A DNA stretch of 23,078 nucleotides from positions 2,911 to 25,988 of the forward strand of contig DGBF01000027.1 in NCBI GenBank assembly GCA_002384725.1, given 5' to 3'. Positions within the stretch are counted from its first letter, which is position 1, and every line of letters begins with the position of its first letter. This DNA comes from Flavobacteriales bacterium UBA4011. GTDB lineage: Bacteria > Bacteroidota > Bacteroidia > Flavobacteriales_D > Crocinitomicaceae. Shown piece by piece: positions 14,895-22,789 of the stretch. The notes under the pieces were generated by a model, which was given only the letters and a program-made list of their open reading frames with translations, was not told the origin of the DNA and searched no databases. Both the position numbers and the translations under genes were made by a program.

Positions 14895-17800
14895 TTAGAA
14901 AAAGGCCCGAACCTCCATACCGCCTGAATGTATCGCTTTGTTTAATTCAGATTTACGCCCGTTATATTGAATTGAAATTTGCAAATTTTTTGAAATAGAG
15001 CGCTGATAACCAGCTGCCCATGTGTAATTTACTCCAGGTTTCAGTCCTTCTAGCATCTCAAAACCGAGCGCATTATTTGGGTCAGATTGATAGGTAATAT
15101 TTACCGTTTTGAAATTGGCTTGTAAACTTCCTTTTTCACTTTGGTTGTATTTTAAGCTCGTCCCAATTTCACCCAAGTATGCATTTTGACCGTCAAGATC
15201 AAGGCCGTTTTTCTTCTCTGTATATTTCCCATCCAAACTAATTCTGAATTTAGTATTGGGCTGATAACTGAACGAAGGAGCGTGAAAAAAGTAGTTTAAA
15301 TCGTAATTCCGTCCAGCAGTATAATCGGCTTCTACCAATTTATTACCACGCTGATAAGCGTATTCTATCGAGAAAATTTTAGAAATATTTAATCGTCCTT
15401 TTAATTGATTAAAGGTATTCGATCGTGCATCGAAACCATTGGCCAAAAGTGATTTGGACTGAATGTCTTGGAAATCATATTCCGCCGCAAAAAGATTAGA
15501 GGTACGGTTGAAGAACAACGAATTCCGCAAACTAGTTGAGGTGGAAATTAAGTTTGTATCTCTAACTCCTCCGTCAATCGGATTAAAGGCATCGAAACCG
15601 GCCAATCCTGTTGTTTTTTTATTGATCCGAAAGCGAGCCTGATCAGAGAATTTTGCCAGTATTTTTCGAACTCCTTTTTTCGTTGACCAAAGGCGTTCTG
15701 GACGAAGAAAAACACTTTGATTTAATTCGTTGGAGAATGTTTTGACATATTCATTACTCGGAGTAAATACGCGAATGTAACTGGCTTGATCCACAAATTG
15801 AGCAATCTCAAATTCGTTCAAATCCTTGATTTCATCATTATTGTAATCTATCCAAGTATACACGCCTTGACCGTCGTTTACTTTGATGTACAGAAATTCT
15901 CGTTTCAACTCTAAGCCAGAGCCCGCTTCATAAAAAGTGCTGAAAGTCAAAGCATTTTTGAATGCTCTTAATTCGTAATCTATTCGTCCCAAAAGTGAAT
16001 TTTCAGGTGTTTGATTGATTAAAGTGGGGTCTTTTATCTCTAATTCTCGATAACTTGTTACAATGTTCAGACGTTGGTTTTTCAAATTCCGAAAAGTGAT
16101 TTCTCCACCAACAGTTGTTGCTTTTGCAGCTTCGATTAATCGGGTGGAATCAGACAATAAACCATACCGTTCACGGTAAAAAACTTTGAAATCATTTTTG
16201 GTAGAATCGCCACTCGCTAAATAGAACTGATAGTCGAAAAATTGGTAACTGTTTTTCTCTAAGGGAATCGTATTTCTGAAAACATTGCGTTCATGATCGT
16301 CTTTGTACCCGATGCGGATTTTTCCAATTTTCTGCGATAAATCGACCTTGTGACGGAGATAATCATTCTTTCCAGAAGCATCAGAAGACATTATGCTTCC
16401 CAACCAATCCGCCTGAAAACCATTCTGCTTCCATTTTCCATTGAGTTGACCCTTGTATCCTTCAAAATCTTGTCCGACCGCAAATCTTTGGGCTTCAACA
16501 TTAATAAAACCATATTTTTTATTGATGAATTTTTCAGCCGCTGTGATATACAATTGATCACCTTCAAAACTCTGATTTCGAGTGTTCCAATCGCGGTCAA
16601 ATTCCACAGCTCTATATTGCTGAATCGGTTTAAAATACTTTTGTAGAAATTCGACTTCACCCTTCGTTTCCATTTGCCAATTGCGGAGGGAGTCTTTGCC
16701 AATGTGCTGCAAACCGACTATCTTGAAACGATTAGAGAATCCTTTGTCGTCTTGGGCATCTTCTCTCGAAAAAGTATTGATGTCGTGAACAGTTAAAGCA
16801 GCTTCGTTTTCTATCGTCCATTTACTGTTGATTTTGTATGAAAAACCACTGGCCACCATTTGCTGCTTTATAGGTGCAACAAGTAAACGCGAAGGGGCGT
16901 AATTTCCTTCCGAAACACCGGCCACTGGTGCAACCCATTTGTAAACACGACCTAGTGCATTGAAATTATCTAAAACATAATCTCCATTTCCTTGTCCTAC
17001 CAATTGAAAAATGGCTTTGTAAACCGCCAAATTTTGATCTACCGAAAAGACTAAAACACTATCATATCCCAAGGAATCAATTAATAAATATTGCACTTGA
17101 TTATCTAGAAATCCTACGGAATCGATACTGGACGTTCGGGCTAAAATCAGACTGTCACCAATGGTCGAAAGAAGGTTTTTTTGGCTTTGCGAAAGTTCTT
17201 GTTGAAGTGATTGATTTTTAGCATCTTGTTCCGAATAGGCGTTGATCCAAAAGTCGAAATTTTTACTGGAATAGGTAGTGGAATTCTGCAGCATGGAACG
17301 GGCATAATTTTGGTCTGAATATTGAAATTCCACAACGATTCTGGAATCTTTCGTTATTTGATTTCTACTTGTGAAAACCACCTCTGAAGTATTGTAGTTT
17401 ATCGTATAATCGAACTCTTGTCCACGCTCCAATAATTTACCGTCGATGAAGACTTGCTCGGTTCCTGAAAGCACAATAATAAAAGGTTCGTTGTCGGCCC
17501 CAATTAATCGATACGGACCTTGATTCCCTTCCGTTCCTTGAATGATTTGTCGGTTAAATTTCCCTCGAGATAGAGCACCACTAATTTGTGTTTTCCACGT
17601 TTTTTCTTCTGATAAATTCCATCTATTTTCAAAAGTTAATCCTTGTGCTCGTTTGGTGTAATTGGCGAAATATCCTTTGGGCTTTCGAAGCCAGAAATCA
17701 CCGGCGATTAACTTTAATCTATCGTTATATATCTGAATAAAAACTTGATCAAATTCCCTCAATTGGTTCGTATTTCCATCGGGCTGAATGGGAAGGTTGT

Positions 17801-18338
17801 TGTCAGAAATAACAGCCAACATTTTTAAGTTGGGAGCTATTTCACCCGAAAGTTCCAAATTTAAAGAAGAGTTGACACCCAAGTTTTGGTTGTTTCCGAA
17901 AGTAATACCTCTTGATATTGAACCGGATTTATTGAGGGCACTTCCACCGAAAACATCCGCATTGGTGGGAATGTTTTTAATTAAAAATTTGTCTCTATCG
18001 TTTGTGTAATCGAGATACAAAAAAGAACTATCGCGTTTTTGATAAATGGTTTCAAGACGAAAAGGTAAAACGCGGTATTGAATTAAAATAGAGTCGGAGC
18101 AGTTGACTAAAACGGTTATTTCATTCGTTTTATGGATGAAAGTAAATTGATCATATGACAGTTTGGTTATGCCACAATACAACTCCAAAGTATTTGGCGC
18201 AACAACCATGGTGTCTATTTTCACTGGGATATTCGTAGCAATTTTGAATCGACGAAAGTTAGATTCTTGGGCATTAATTTTTTGAAGCCAACCAAAAAAG
18301 AGGATTAAAAAAACAATAATATGCCTAAAAGGAATCAT
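14895..18338 (-). CDS. Large outer-membrane beta-barrel-type protein of unknown function
   Basis: An 1147-residue exported protein. From the ATG at 18338 it begins MIPFRHIIVFLILFFGWLQ with a signal peptide ending near INAQ; the frame is open a little further to GTG codons at 18344 and 18341, but these would push the hydrophobic core inward. Near residue 135 comes the motif SGSISRGITFGNNQ followed by NSSLNLELSGEIAPN and NNLPIQPDG, which I recall from a family of conserved hypothetical Bacteroidota surface proteins. A beta-sandwich-like segment with FIDGKLLERGQEFDYTINY follows near residue 300. The remainder is rich in alternating aromatic strands and the last residue is Phe, as in outer-membrane barrels. 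No TonB plug and no T9SS sorting domain are seen. Function unknown; it resembles SprA-type proteins only in general style. It is convergent with prfA. Confidence 0.8.
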   Translation of the reverse strand: MIPFRHIIVFLILFFGWLQKINAQESNFRRFKIATNIPVKIDTMVVAPNTLELYCGITKLSYDQFTFIHKTNEITVLVNCSDSILIQYRVLPFRLETIYQKRDSSFLYLDYTNDRDKFLIKNIPTNADVFGGSALNKSGSISRGITFGNNQNLGVNSSLNLELSGEIAPNLKMLAVISDNNLPIQPDGNTNQLREFDQVFIQIYNDRLKLIAGDFWLRKPKGYFANYTKRAQGLTFENRWNLSEEKTWKTQISGALSRGKFNRQIIQGTEGNQGPYRLIGADNEPFIIVLSGTEQVFIDGKLLERGQEFDYTINYNTSEVVFTSRNQITKDSRIVVEFQYSDQNYARSMLQNSTTYSSKNFDFWINAYSEQDAKNQSLQQELSQSQKNLLSTIGDSLILARTSSIDSVGFLDNQVQYLLIDSLGYDSVLVFSVDQNLAVYKAIFQLVGQGNGDYVLDNFNALGRVYKWVAPVAGVSEGNYAPSRLLVAPIKQQMVASGFSYKINSKWTIENEAALTVHDINTFSREDAQDDKGFSNRFKIVGLQHIGKDSLRNWQMETKGEVEFLQKYFKPIQQYRAVEFDRDWNTRNQSFEGDQLYITAAEKFINKKYGFINVEAQRFAVGQDFEGYKGQLNGKWKQNGFQADWLGSIMSSDASGKNDYLRHKVDLSQKIGKIRIGYKDDHERNVFRNTIPLEKNSYQFFDYQFYLASGDSTKNDFKVFYRERYGLLSDSTRLIEAAKATTVGGEITFRNLKNQRLNIVTSYRELEIKDPTLINQTPENSLLGRIDYELRAFKNALTFSTFYEAGSGLELKREFLYIKVNDGQGVYTWIDYNNDEIKDLNEFEIAQFVDQASYIRVFTPSNEYVKTFSNELNQSVFLRPERLWSTKKGVRKILAKFSDQARFRINKKTTGLAGFDAFNPIDGGVRDTNLISTSTSLRNSLFFNRTSNLFAAEYDFQDIQSKSLLANGFDARSNTFNQLKGRLNISKIFSIEYAYQRGNKLVEADYTAGRNYDLNYFFHAPSFSYQPNTKFRISLDGKYTEKKNGLDLDGQNAYLGEIGTSLKYNQSEKGSLQANFKTVNITYQSDPNNALGFEMLEGLKPGVNYTWAAGYQRSISKNLQISIQYNGRKSELNKAIHSGGMEVRAFF

Positions 18339-18490
18339 CACCACGAAGTTACAACGTAGATTTTATAAAAAACTTTTAGAGTAATAAAAAAACAAGAGGT
18401 AAGAACCGTGGAAATTGTGAATTTTCTTGGTAGGTTGATGGTGTTCAAATAAGTATAACCGATAATTTTACTGACGAGATATTCATAGTT

Positions 18491-18775
18491 ATGGAAACAC
18501 CCGAGACTGGTGATGCCTTAAAATCAGTTTTGGAACGTGATCGCTGATAGTATCGATATTACAATAGAATTGTTTAAAGAAGGATTTTTTCCAAGAGAGG
18601 GGTCCTTTTATGGCAAAGTTCCCGACCCTTGGTTAGTACGTTTACATGGAATGTTAACTTTAGACAAAGAGGTGAAAGAGCTAACAGAGATAGTTTTAAT
18701 TAACTCCATTAATTTCGATTTCGATAAATACGATATTCGTCCAGATGCAAAAATAGAGTTAATAAAACGACTTCC
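18491..18775 (+). pseudogene. OmpA-family relic, broken at both ends
   Basis: One frame, open from about 18519, carries IDITIELFKEGFFPREGSF, then KELTEIVLINSINFDFDKYD and IRPDAKIELIK. The INFDFDKYDIRPDA segment is the start of the OmpA/MotB peptidoglycan-binding domain, and the preceding KEGFFPREGSF resembles the carboxypeptidase-like module before it in Bacteroidota OmpA proteins. The match ends at IELIK, where a terminator hairpin begins, so about 80 residues of the domain, including its TDxxG and NxxLSxxRA motifs, are missing. There is no signal peptide and no good start (first candidate a GTG at 18537). A fragment in another frame from the ATG at 18491 (METPETGDALKSV) may belong to the same lost gene, but this is weak. 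The stretch 18339-18490 shows nothing else. Confidence 0.65.
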
Positions 18776-18793
18776 AATTGTGGAGGTCGTTTT
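18764..18793. terminator. Bidirectional hairpin terminator of the alpha/beta hydrolase gene
   Basis: AAAACGACTTCC (18764-18775) and GGAGGTCGTTTT (18782-18793) form a 12-bp stem with one G-T pair and a 6-nt loop; the flanking A4/T4 give a T-tract on either strand. It abuts the stop codon of the minus-strand hydrolase gene at 18794, which it most likely serves. Confidence 0.7.
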
Positions 18794-19570
18794 CTATGTC
18801 AGCTTTAAAAATCGTATTACTGTATTGTTGAAAATCGTGGGAGATTCAACATTTACTACATGTCCGCAGTTTGAGATAATGGATAACTCCGCGGTTGTAT
18901 GATCCAGAACTAATTTAGAAATAGACGGTAAGAACATATGATCTTCCGAACCCATGACATACAGCGTTGGTACTTTAGCTTCATTAAATCGAAAGAATTT
19001 TAACAGTGGATTTACCTGGGAGACCAAAGTAAACCACCTTTTAAATTCTTTTTGATAGAGCTTTCGCGCTTCATTGATAAATAGATGGCGCGACTCACGA
19101 TGCTTTTTCTTTGGCATTATTATGATTGCGAACAATTTATAGAGAGCCAAATACGGAATCACGGACTTGAAAAGGTTTCCGACTCTCATTAATATTTGTC
19201 CTCTAACATTGAGTTTCATAACGGCTCCGCCCATTGTCAGACTAGTTACTCTATCAGGGTAACGCTCGTAAATTTCGCGAATGAGTATGGTTCCCAAAGA
19301 GATGCCGATGAAATGGCTTGCCTTAATTTTTAAATGGTCTAAAACGTCAATTATTTCGTCACTTATTTGTGTGAAAGTATACCGCTTTAATCGGCTGGAT
19401 AAAGGAGTTTTTGATTGTCCATGACCGCGTAAATCAATGAGTAGTATATTGAAATCTTTTTGAAATTGCCGTATTTGTTTGTGCCAAATGGCACTGCTGC
19501 CGCCGGCGCCATGCACGAAGGTTACCCATTCGTTTTCTGGATTATTTAAGTACGTGGTAAAATGCAACAT
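18794..19570 (-). CDS. Alpha/beta-fold hydrolase
   Basis: A 258-residue cytoplasmic alpha/beta hydrolase with a complete catalytic set: oxyanion-hole HGAGGSSAIW near residue 20, nucleophile Ser91 in the elbow GISLGT, the acid Asp210 in GSED, and His237 in NCGHVVNVE. LIDLRGHGQSK at 44-54 is the usual strand/loop of this superfamily. A basic cap region (PKKKHRESRH, about 153-162) lies between the nucleophile and the acid. The substrate cannot be told; esterases, lactonases and C-C hydrolases share this layout. It follows the cold-shock gene by about 105 bp, but the strong terminator between them suggests separate transcription. No signal peptide. Confidence 0.87.
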   Translation of the reverse strand: MLHFTTYLNNPENEWVTFVHGAGGSSAIWHKQIRQFQKDFNILLIDLRGHGQSKTPLSSRLKRYTFTQISDEIIDVLDHLKIKASHFIGISLGTILIREIYERYPDRVTSLTMGGAVMKLNVRGQILMRVGNLFKSVIPYLALYKLFAIIIMPKKKHRESRHLFINEARKLYQKEFKRWFTLVSQVNPLLKFFRFNEAKVPTLYVMGSEDHMFLPSISKLVLDHTTAELSIISNCGHVVNVESPTIFNNTVIRFLKLT

Positions 19571-19620
19571 GTCAGTTTAACAATTTGAATAAGTTTTTGT
19601 TGCTAAAATCGGTTAAAATG

Positions 19621-19653
19621 AAAAAACCCATTTTGGTTGAACCAAAACGGGCT
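19621..19653 (-). terminator. Rho-independent terminator of the cold-shock gene
   Basis: Read on the minus strand, AGCCCGTTTTGG and CCAAAATGGGTT form a 12-bp stem (two G-T pairs) with loop TTCAA, followed by a run of T from 19626 to 19621. It is 22 bp downstream of the csp stop and is the clearest terminator in the window. Confidence 0.85.
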
Positions 19654-19675
19654 TTCAAAAATTAAAAAAATATTT

Positions 19676-19867
19676 TTATACGACTTTCACCTTAACAGCG
19701 TTCAAGCCTTTTTTACCTTCTTCTAATTCGAATTCAACTGTATCACCTTCGCGTACTTCGTCGATTAATCCTGAAACGTGTACAAAGTGATCTTTGTCTG
19801 CGCCTTCTTCTGTAATGAAACCAAATCCTTTTGTTTCATTAAAGAACTTTACTGTGCCTTTATTCAT
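19676..19867 (-). CDS. Cold-shock domain protein (CspA family)
   Basis: A 63-residue single cold-shock domain, slightly shorter than E. coli CspA. RNP1 is KGFGFI at 13-18 and RNP2 is DHFVHVS at 26-32, the aromatic surfaces that bind single-stranded RNA or DNA; the start MNKGTVKFFNETKGFG is typical. It probably acts as an RNA chaperone that melts secondary structure. It has a close TATATTTG -7 box and its own terminator, so it is a one-gene unit. The leader is short (about 20 nt), unlike the long thermosensing leader of E. coli cspA, so cold induction through that mechanism is not suggested. Confidence 0.95.
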   Translation of the reverse strand: MNKGTVKFFNETKGFGFITEEGADKDHFVHVSGLIDEVREGDTVEFELEEGKKGLNAVKVKVV

Positions 19868-19892
19868 TGTATTATATTAAATAATTAAGCAG

Positions 19893-19900
19893 CAAATATA
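19893..19900 (-). promoter_or_regulatory. Consensus -7 box of the cold-shock gene
   Basis: TATATTTG on the minus strand is a perfect TAnnTTTG match, 25 bp before the ATG at 19867. No clear TTTG occurs at -33. It is the best -7 match in the window. Confidence 0.6.
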
Positions 19901-20009
19901 AACAAAATTGTTGAAAACTTCTTATTTTTTAGAAATTTAACTATTAATGGACTAAACGAATTGTCTAGTATGCGCTGAAAACAAAGGGATTCGCTTCGAA
20001 ACCCAAGAT

Positions 20010-20426
20010 CTATTTTAGTCCATGCTTAAACCCTTTTCTAATCAAATCAATCAGCTCATTTGTCATTTGTTCGCCATTTGTTAACCGAATATGATGCCCA
20101 AATTGCTTTCCATAAGGCACAATCTTAAAAATCAAACCACTATCCAAAGGCTTAGAATAGTAGAATTTCAAATCCAATTCCTTTGTCATCGGTCGAACGA
20201 TCAACTAAGCCTTTTTATTCGTGAAAATTACTGTGTTTACAGAAGCACCAATCGACTGAGGGTCCCAATCCATCGTCACCTTCAAAACGGACTCAAAAGC
20301 TAAAACAACATTGTCCGCTCGTTTCTCAAACAAATCATCAATCGTCTTCGTCGTGCACATGTGCGACTGATTGTTGACCTTGCCATTACATTTGGGACAG
20401 GTCTACATGTGGTACCATTGAAACAT
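20010..20426 (-). pseudogene. DUF5655-like gene interrupted by two in-frame TAG codons
   Basis: One minus-strand frame from the ATG at 20426 to the stop at 20012-20010 reads as a coherent protein of about 138 codons, except for TAG at 20405-20403 and at 20207-20205. It begins MFQWYHM-stop-TCPKC, with a CPKC...C zinc-ribbon-like start, then KTIDDLFEKRADNV, NTVIFTNKKA-stop-LIVRPM, LDLKFYYSKPLD and GHHIRLTNGEQM. This order (CPKC start, DLF helix, xIxF strand, VRP strand, FxxxxPLD, HHIRL) matches the DUF5655 family as I recall it. Relatives usually have Trp just before CPKC and an aromatic before the VRP strand, so both TAGs are most simply TGG-to-TAG changes. The longest uninterrupted piece, 64 codons (20010-20204), has only a TTG start. 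The 20205-20505 stretch otherwise holds just the lysS 3' flank. Confidence 0.7.
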
Positions 20427-20505
20427 TAAGAAATTAAGGCTTTAAGAGGGTCAAGGAAGAAATTTTCAATTGACCTAAATCTCTTCATTCCTTCATGTTT
20501 AAAAA

Positions 20506-22209
20506 TTACGCAGGCATTACAAACAAACCTTCCTCCGTCTTCTCAACCTTAGTCAAACCATGTTTCGCCAAACCTTTCATGGCTGCGTCCCATTGTTTTC
20601 CGCTAAGACCAACTTGATCTTTCAAGCCGTTCAAATCCATTTTTCCCTCTTTCGAAAGAATGTCAAAAATCACTTTTTCGTTCTCCGTCAATTCTGGACC
20701 TTTCTTCGCTGCAAAAACTTCTGGTCTCATTTGAGGGAAAAACAATACTTCTTGTATCGCAGGATTGTTCGTTAAAAACATAATCAAACGGTCCATTCCG
20801 ATTCCCAAACCTGAAGTTGGAGGCATTCCGTATTCTAAGGAACGTAAGAAATCTTGATCGATTAATCCCGTTGCTTCGTCGTCGCCTTTTTCGGCCAATT
20901 TTACTTGATCTTCAAAACGCTCACGTTGGTCAATAGGGTCGTTCAATTCCGAATAGGCATTCGCAATTTCTTTACCACACACCATCAATTCGAAACGTTC
21001 CGTTAAACTTGGATCATCTCTATGTTGCTTGCACAAAGGCGACATTTCTTTCGGATAATCGGTAATGAAAGTCGGTTGAATGTAATTTCCTTCGCATTTT
21101 TCACCGAAGATTTCATCGATCAATTTCCCAACTCCCATCGTTTCATCCACTTGGATATTCATTCCGCGAGCCGCAATCCGCAACTCATCTTCCGATTTAT
21201 CTTTGATGTCGAATCCAGTAAAATCAATTATCGATTGACGCATCGTAACGCGTTTGTAAGGAGCTTTGAAGTTAATTTTGTTTTCGCCAAAAGTAGATTC
21301 CGTCGTTCCATTCACTGCCATTGCACAATGCTCTAAAAGTTTCTCCGTGAATTCCATCATCCAATTATAATCCTTGTACGAAACGTAGATTTCCATTGCC
21401 GTAAATTCTGGATTATGCGTTCTGTCCATTCCTTCGTTTCGGAAGTTTTTCGAGAATTCATACACACCATCAAATCCACCAACGATCAGTCTTTTTAAAT
21501 ACATTTCGTTCGCAATTCGCAAATACAAAGGAATATCCAAAGCATTGTGATGGGTCATAAATGGTCGCGCTGCGGCGCCGCCGGGGATGGATTGCAAAAT
21601 TGGTGTTTCCACCTCCATATATCCAGCTTCGTTGAAAAAATTACGCATCGCCGAAAACAATTTCGTACGCTTAATGAATACTTCACGAACTTGTGGATTC
21701 ACGACCATATCAACATAACGCTGACGGTAACGCAATTCTGGATCCGTAAAAGCATCGTGTACTTTTCCATCGGCATCTGTTTTGGCCATCGGAAGTGGTT
21801 TCAGTGCTTTGCTCAACAAAGTGAATTCTTCTACGTGAACGGATGTTTCACCAACTTGTGTTTTGAATACTTTCCCTTTGATCCCGATGAAATCGCCAAG
21901 ATCCAAAAGCTTTTTGAAAACGTCATTGTACATCGTTTTATCTTCACCCGGACAAATTTCATCCCGATTAATGTACACCTGAATTCTTCCAGATGAATCT
22001 TGAATTTCAGCAAAAGAAGCTTTCCCCATGATTCGTTGCGACATCATTCTGCCGGCAATCGTCACCTGTTTACCTTCCTCAAAGTTTGACTTTATCTCCG
22101 CTGCGTAATTAGTTACGTCATACAACGCTGCTGGATAAGGATCAATACCGAGTTCGCGCAATTTGTCGAGCGACTCTCTTCTTTGGACTTCTAAACTGGA
22201 CAATTCCAT
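20506..22209 (-). CDS. lysS: Lysyl-tRNA synthetase, class II
   Basis: A 567-residue class IIb lysyl-tRNA synthetase, which charges tRNA-Lys using ATP. The anticodon-binding OB fold spans about 47-130 ([18 protein letters not shown]). The class II motifs follow: motif 1 near 191-206 ([15 protein letters not shown]), motif 2 at 256-275 ([20 protein letters not shown]) and motif 3 at 465-490 with GLGIGMDRL. Compared with the E. coli enzyme (about 505 residues) it has some 60 extra C-terminal residues (506-567) that look like a small winged-helix domain ending in GLFVMPA, an extension I recall from Bacteroidota. The gene seems to stand alone with its own -7 box; no strong terminator follows. Confidence 0.97.
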   Translation of the reverse strand: MELSSLEVQRRESLDKLRELGIDPYPAALYDVTNYAAEIKSNFEEGKQVTIAGRMMSQRIMGKASFAEIQDSSGRIQVYINRDEICPGEDKTMYNDVFKKLLDLGDFIGIKGKVFKTQVGETSVHVEEFTLLSKALKPLPMAKTDADGKVHDAFTDPELRYRQRYVDMVVNPQVREVFIKRTKLFSAMRNFFNEAGYMEVETPILQSIPGGAAARPFMTHHNALDIPLYLRIANEMYLKRLIVGGFDGVYEFSKNFRNEGMDRTHNPEFTAMEIYVSYKDYNWMMEFTEKLLEHCAMAVNGTTESTFGENKINFKAPYKRVTMRQSIIDFTGFDIKDKSEDELRIAARGMNIQVDETMGVGKLIDEIFGEKCEGNYIQPTFITDYPKEMSPLCKQHRDDPSLTERFELMVCGKEIANAYSELNDPIDQRERFEDQVKLAEKGDDEATGLIDQDFLRSLEYGMPPTSGLGIGMDRLIMFLTNNPAIQEVLFFPQMRPEVFAAKKGPELTENEKVIFDILSKEGKMDLNGLKDQVGLSGKQWDAAMKGLAKHGLTKVEKTEEGLFVMPA

Positions 22210-22234
22210 AGTTACTTTATTTAAAAACAGAGCG

Positions 22235-22242
22235 TAAAGATA
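22235..22242 (-). promoter_or_regulatory. Probable -7 box of lysS
   Basis: TATCTTTA on the minus strand is one base from TAnnTTTG and lies 25 bp before the ATG at 22209. The same octamer serves as the purM -7 candidate at 12428. No clear -33 element. Confidence 0.45.
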
Positions 22243-22280
22243 GGGAATTGATGTGAATTAGTGCAGCCGTTTCGTTGGCC

Positions 22281-22671
22281 TTATTGAATTAGAATTCTTT
22301 TGGTCGTATTAGCTTGATTCGACCCAATTCGGATGAAATAAAAACCTGGATGGGTTTGTCCTGAAACGGTTATCAAATTGCCCCCTTTTTTTAAGACACC
22401 TGATTGTATCGTCTGACCTTGAGAATCAAACAAGGTGAATTCTGCTTTGTCGAATGTCAACTGTCGAATGGTAAACGAGCTTTTAGTCGGATTTTGGAAG
22501 ATAAATATCCATCAAATGATTTTCTGTATCCCTTAGAAAGTTGGTCGATGAAACGCATTGCACACTTAAAACGCTGTCGTAAGTATATTTTTGGTCGACC
22601 CATTGATCGGACAGTATGGTTTGACAAGCGATTGTAATGAAAACGAGAGTAGTAAGAATTGCAGATTTCAT
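22281..22671 (-). pseudogene. T9SS-secreted carboxylesterase-like gene reduced to its two ends
   Basis: From the ATG at 22671 the minus strand reads MKSAILTTLVFITIACQTIL, a signal peptide, then DQKYTYDSVLSVQ, SSTNFLRDTENHLMDIYLPK and a stop at 22485-22483. From memory, YTYDS...NFLGN...LDLYLPK opens the catalytic domain of secreted Bacteroidota carboxylesterase-like hydrolases. Shifted by one base, a second frame carries FQNPTKSSFTIRQL, FTLFDSQGQTIQ, GFYFIRI and a terminal KRILIQ, ending at 22281: a T9SS type A sorting domain (canonical opening FPNPT). Nothing of the catalytic middle (the HGG oxyanion hole or the nucleophile) lies between them, so the two ends have been joined by an internal deletion that also broke the frame. 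The joint is near 22490-22510. The enzyme family is less certain than the sorting domain. Confidence 0.72.
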
Positions 22672-22696
22672 ATTAGGCGTATGACATTGTTTCAAG

Positions 22697-22704
22697 TAAA
22701 TATA
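22697..22704 (-). promoter_or_regulatory. -7-like box upstream of the esterase relic
   Basis: TATATTTA on the minus strand, 25 bp before the relic ATG at 22671, is one base from TAnnTTTG at the same distance seen for csp and lysS. It may be a surviving promoter of a dead gene. Confidence 0.35.
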
Positions 22705-22789
22705 AAACTATTCGGAACAGTAAAAGCCATTTCTCTAAAAATCCCCACCTTTGTAGGTCGCACCATTTTGTGCGGTGAAAAATGGAATA

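Noticed and set aside
14789..14998. Plus-strand frame of 69 codons after prfA
   Set aside because: It overlaps the conserved 3' end of the minus-strand outer-membrane protein gene and has no protein-like features.
18339..18344. GTG codons at 18344 and 18341 as starts of the outer-membrane protein
   Set aside because: The ATG at 18338 gives a better-placed signal peptide.
20010..20426. TAG recoding (for example pyrrolysine or a suppressor tRNA) to explain the two stops
   Set aside because: TAG is used as a normal stop in several intact genes here and no recoding element or dedicated tRNA is visible.
20449..20475. GGTCAA/TTGACC pairing downstream of lysS as a terminator
   Set aside because: Six base pairs, a 15-nt loop and no T-tract; too weak to call.
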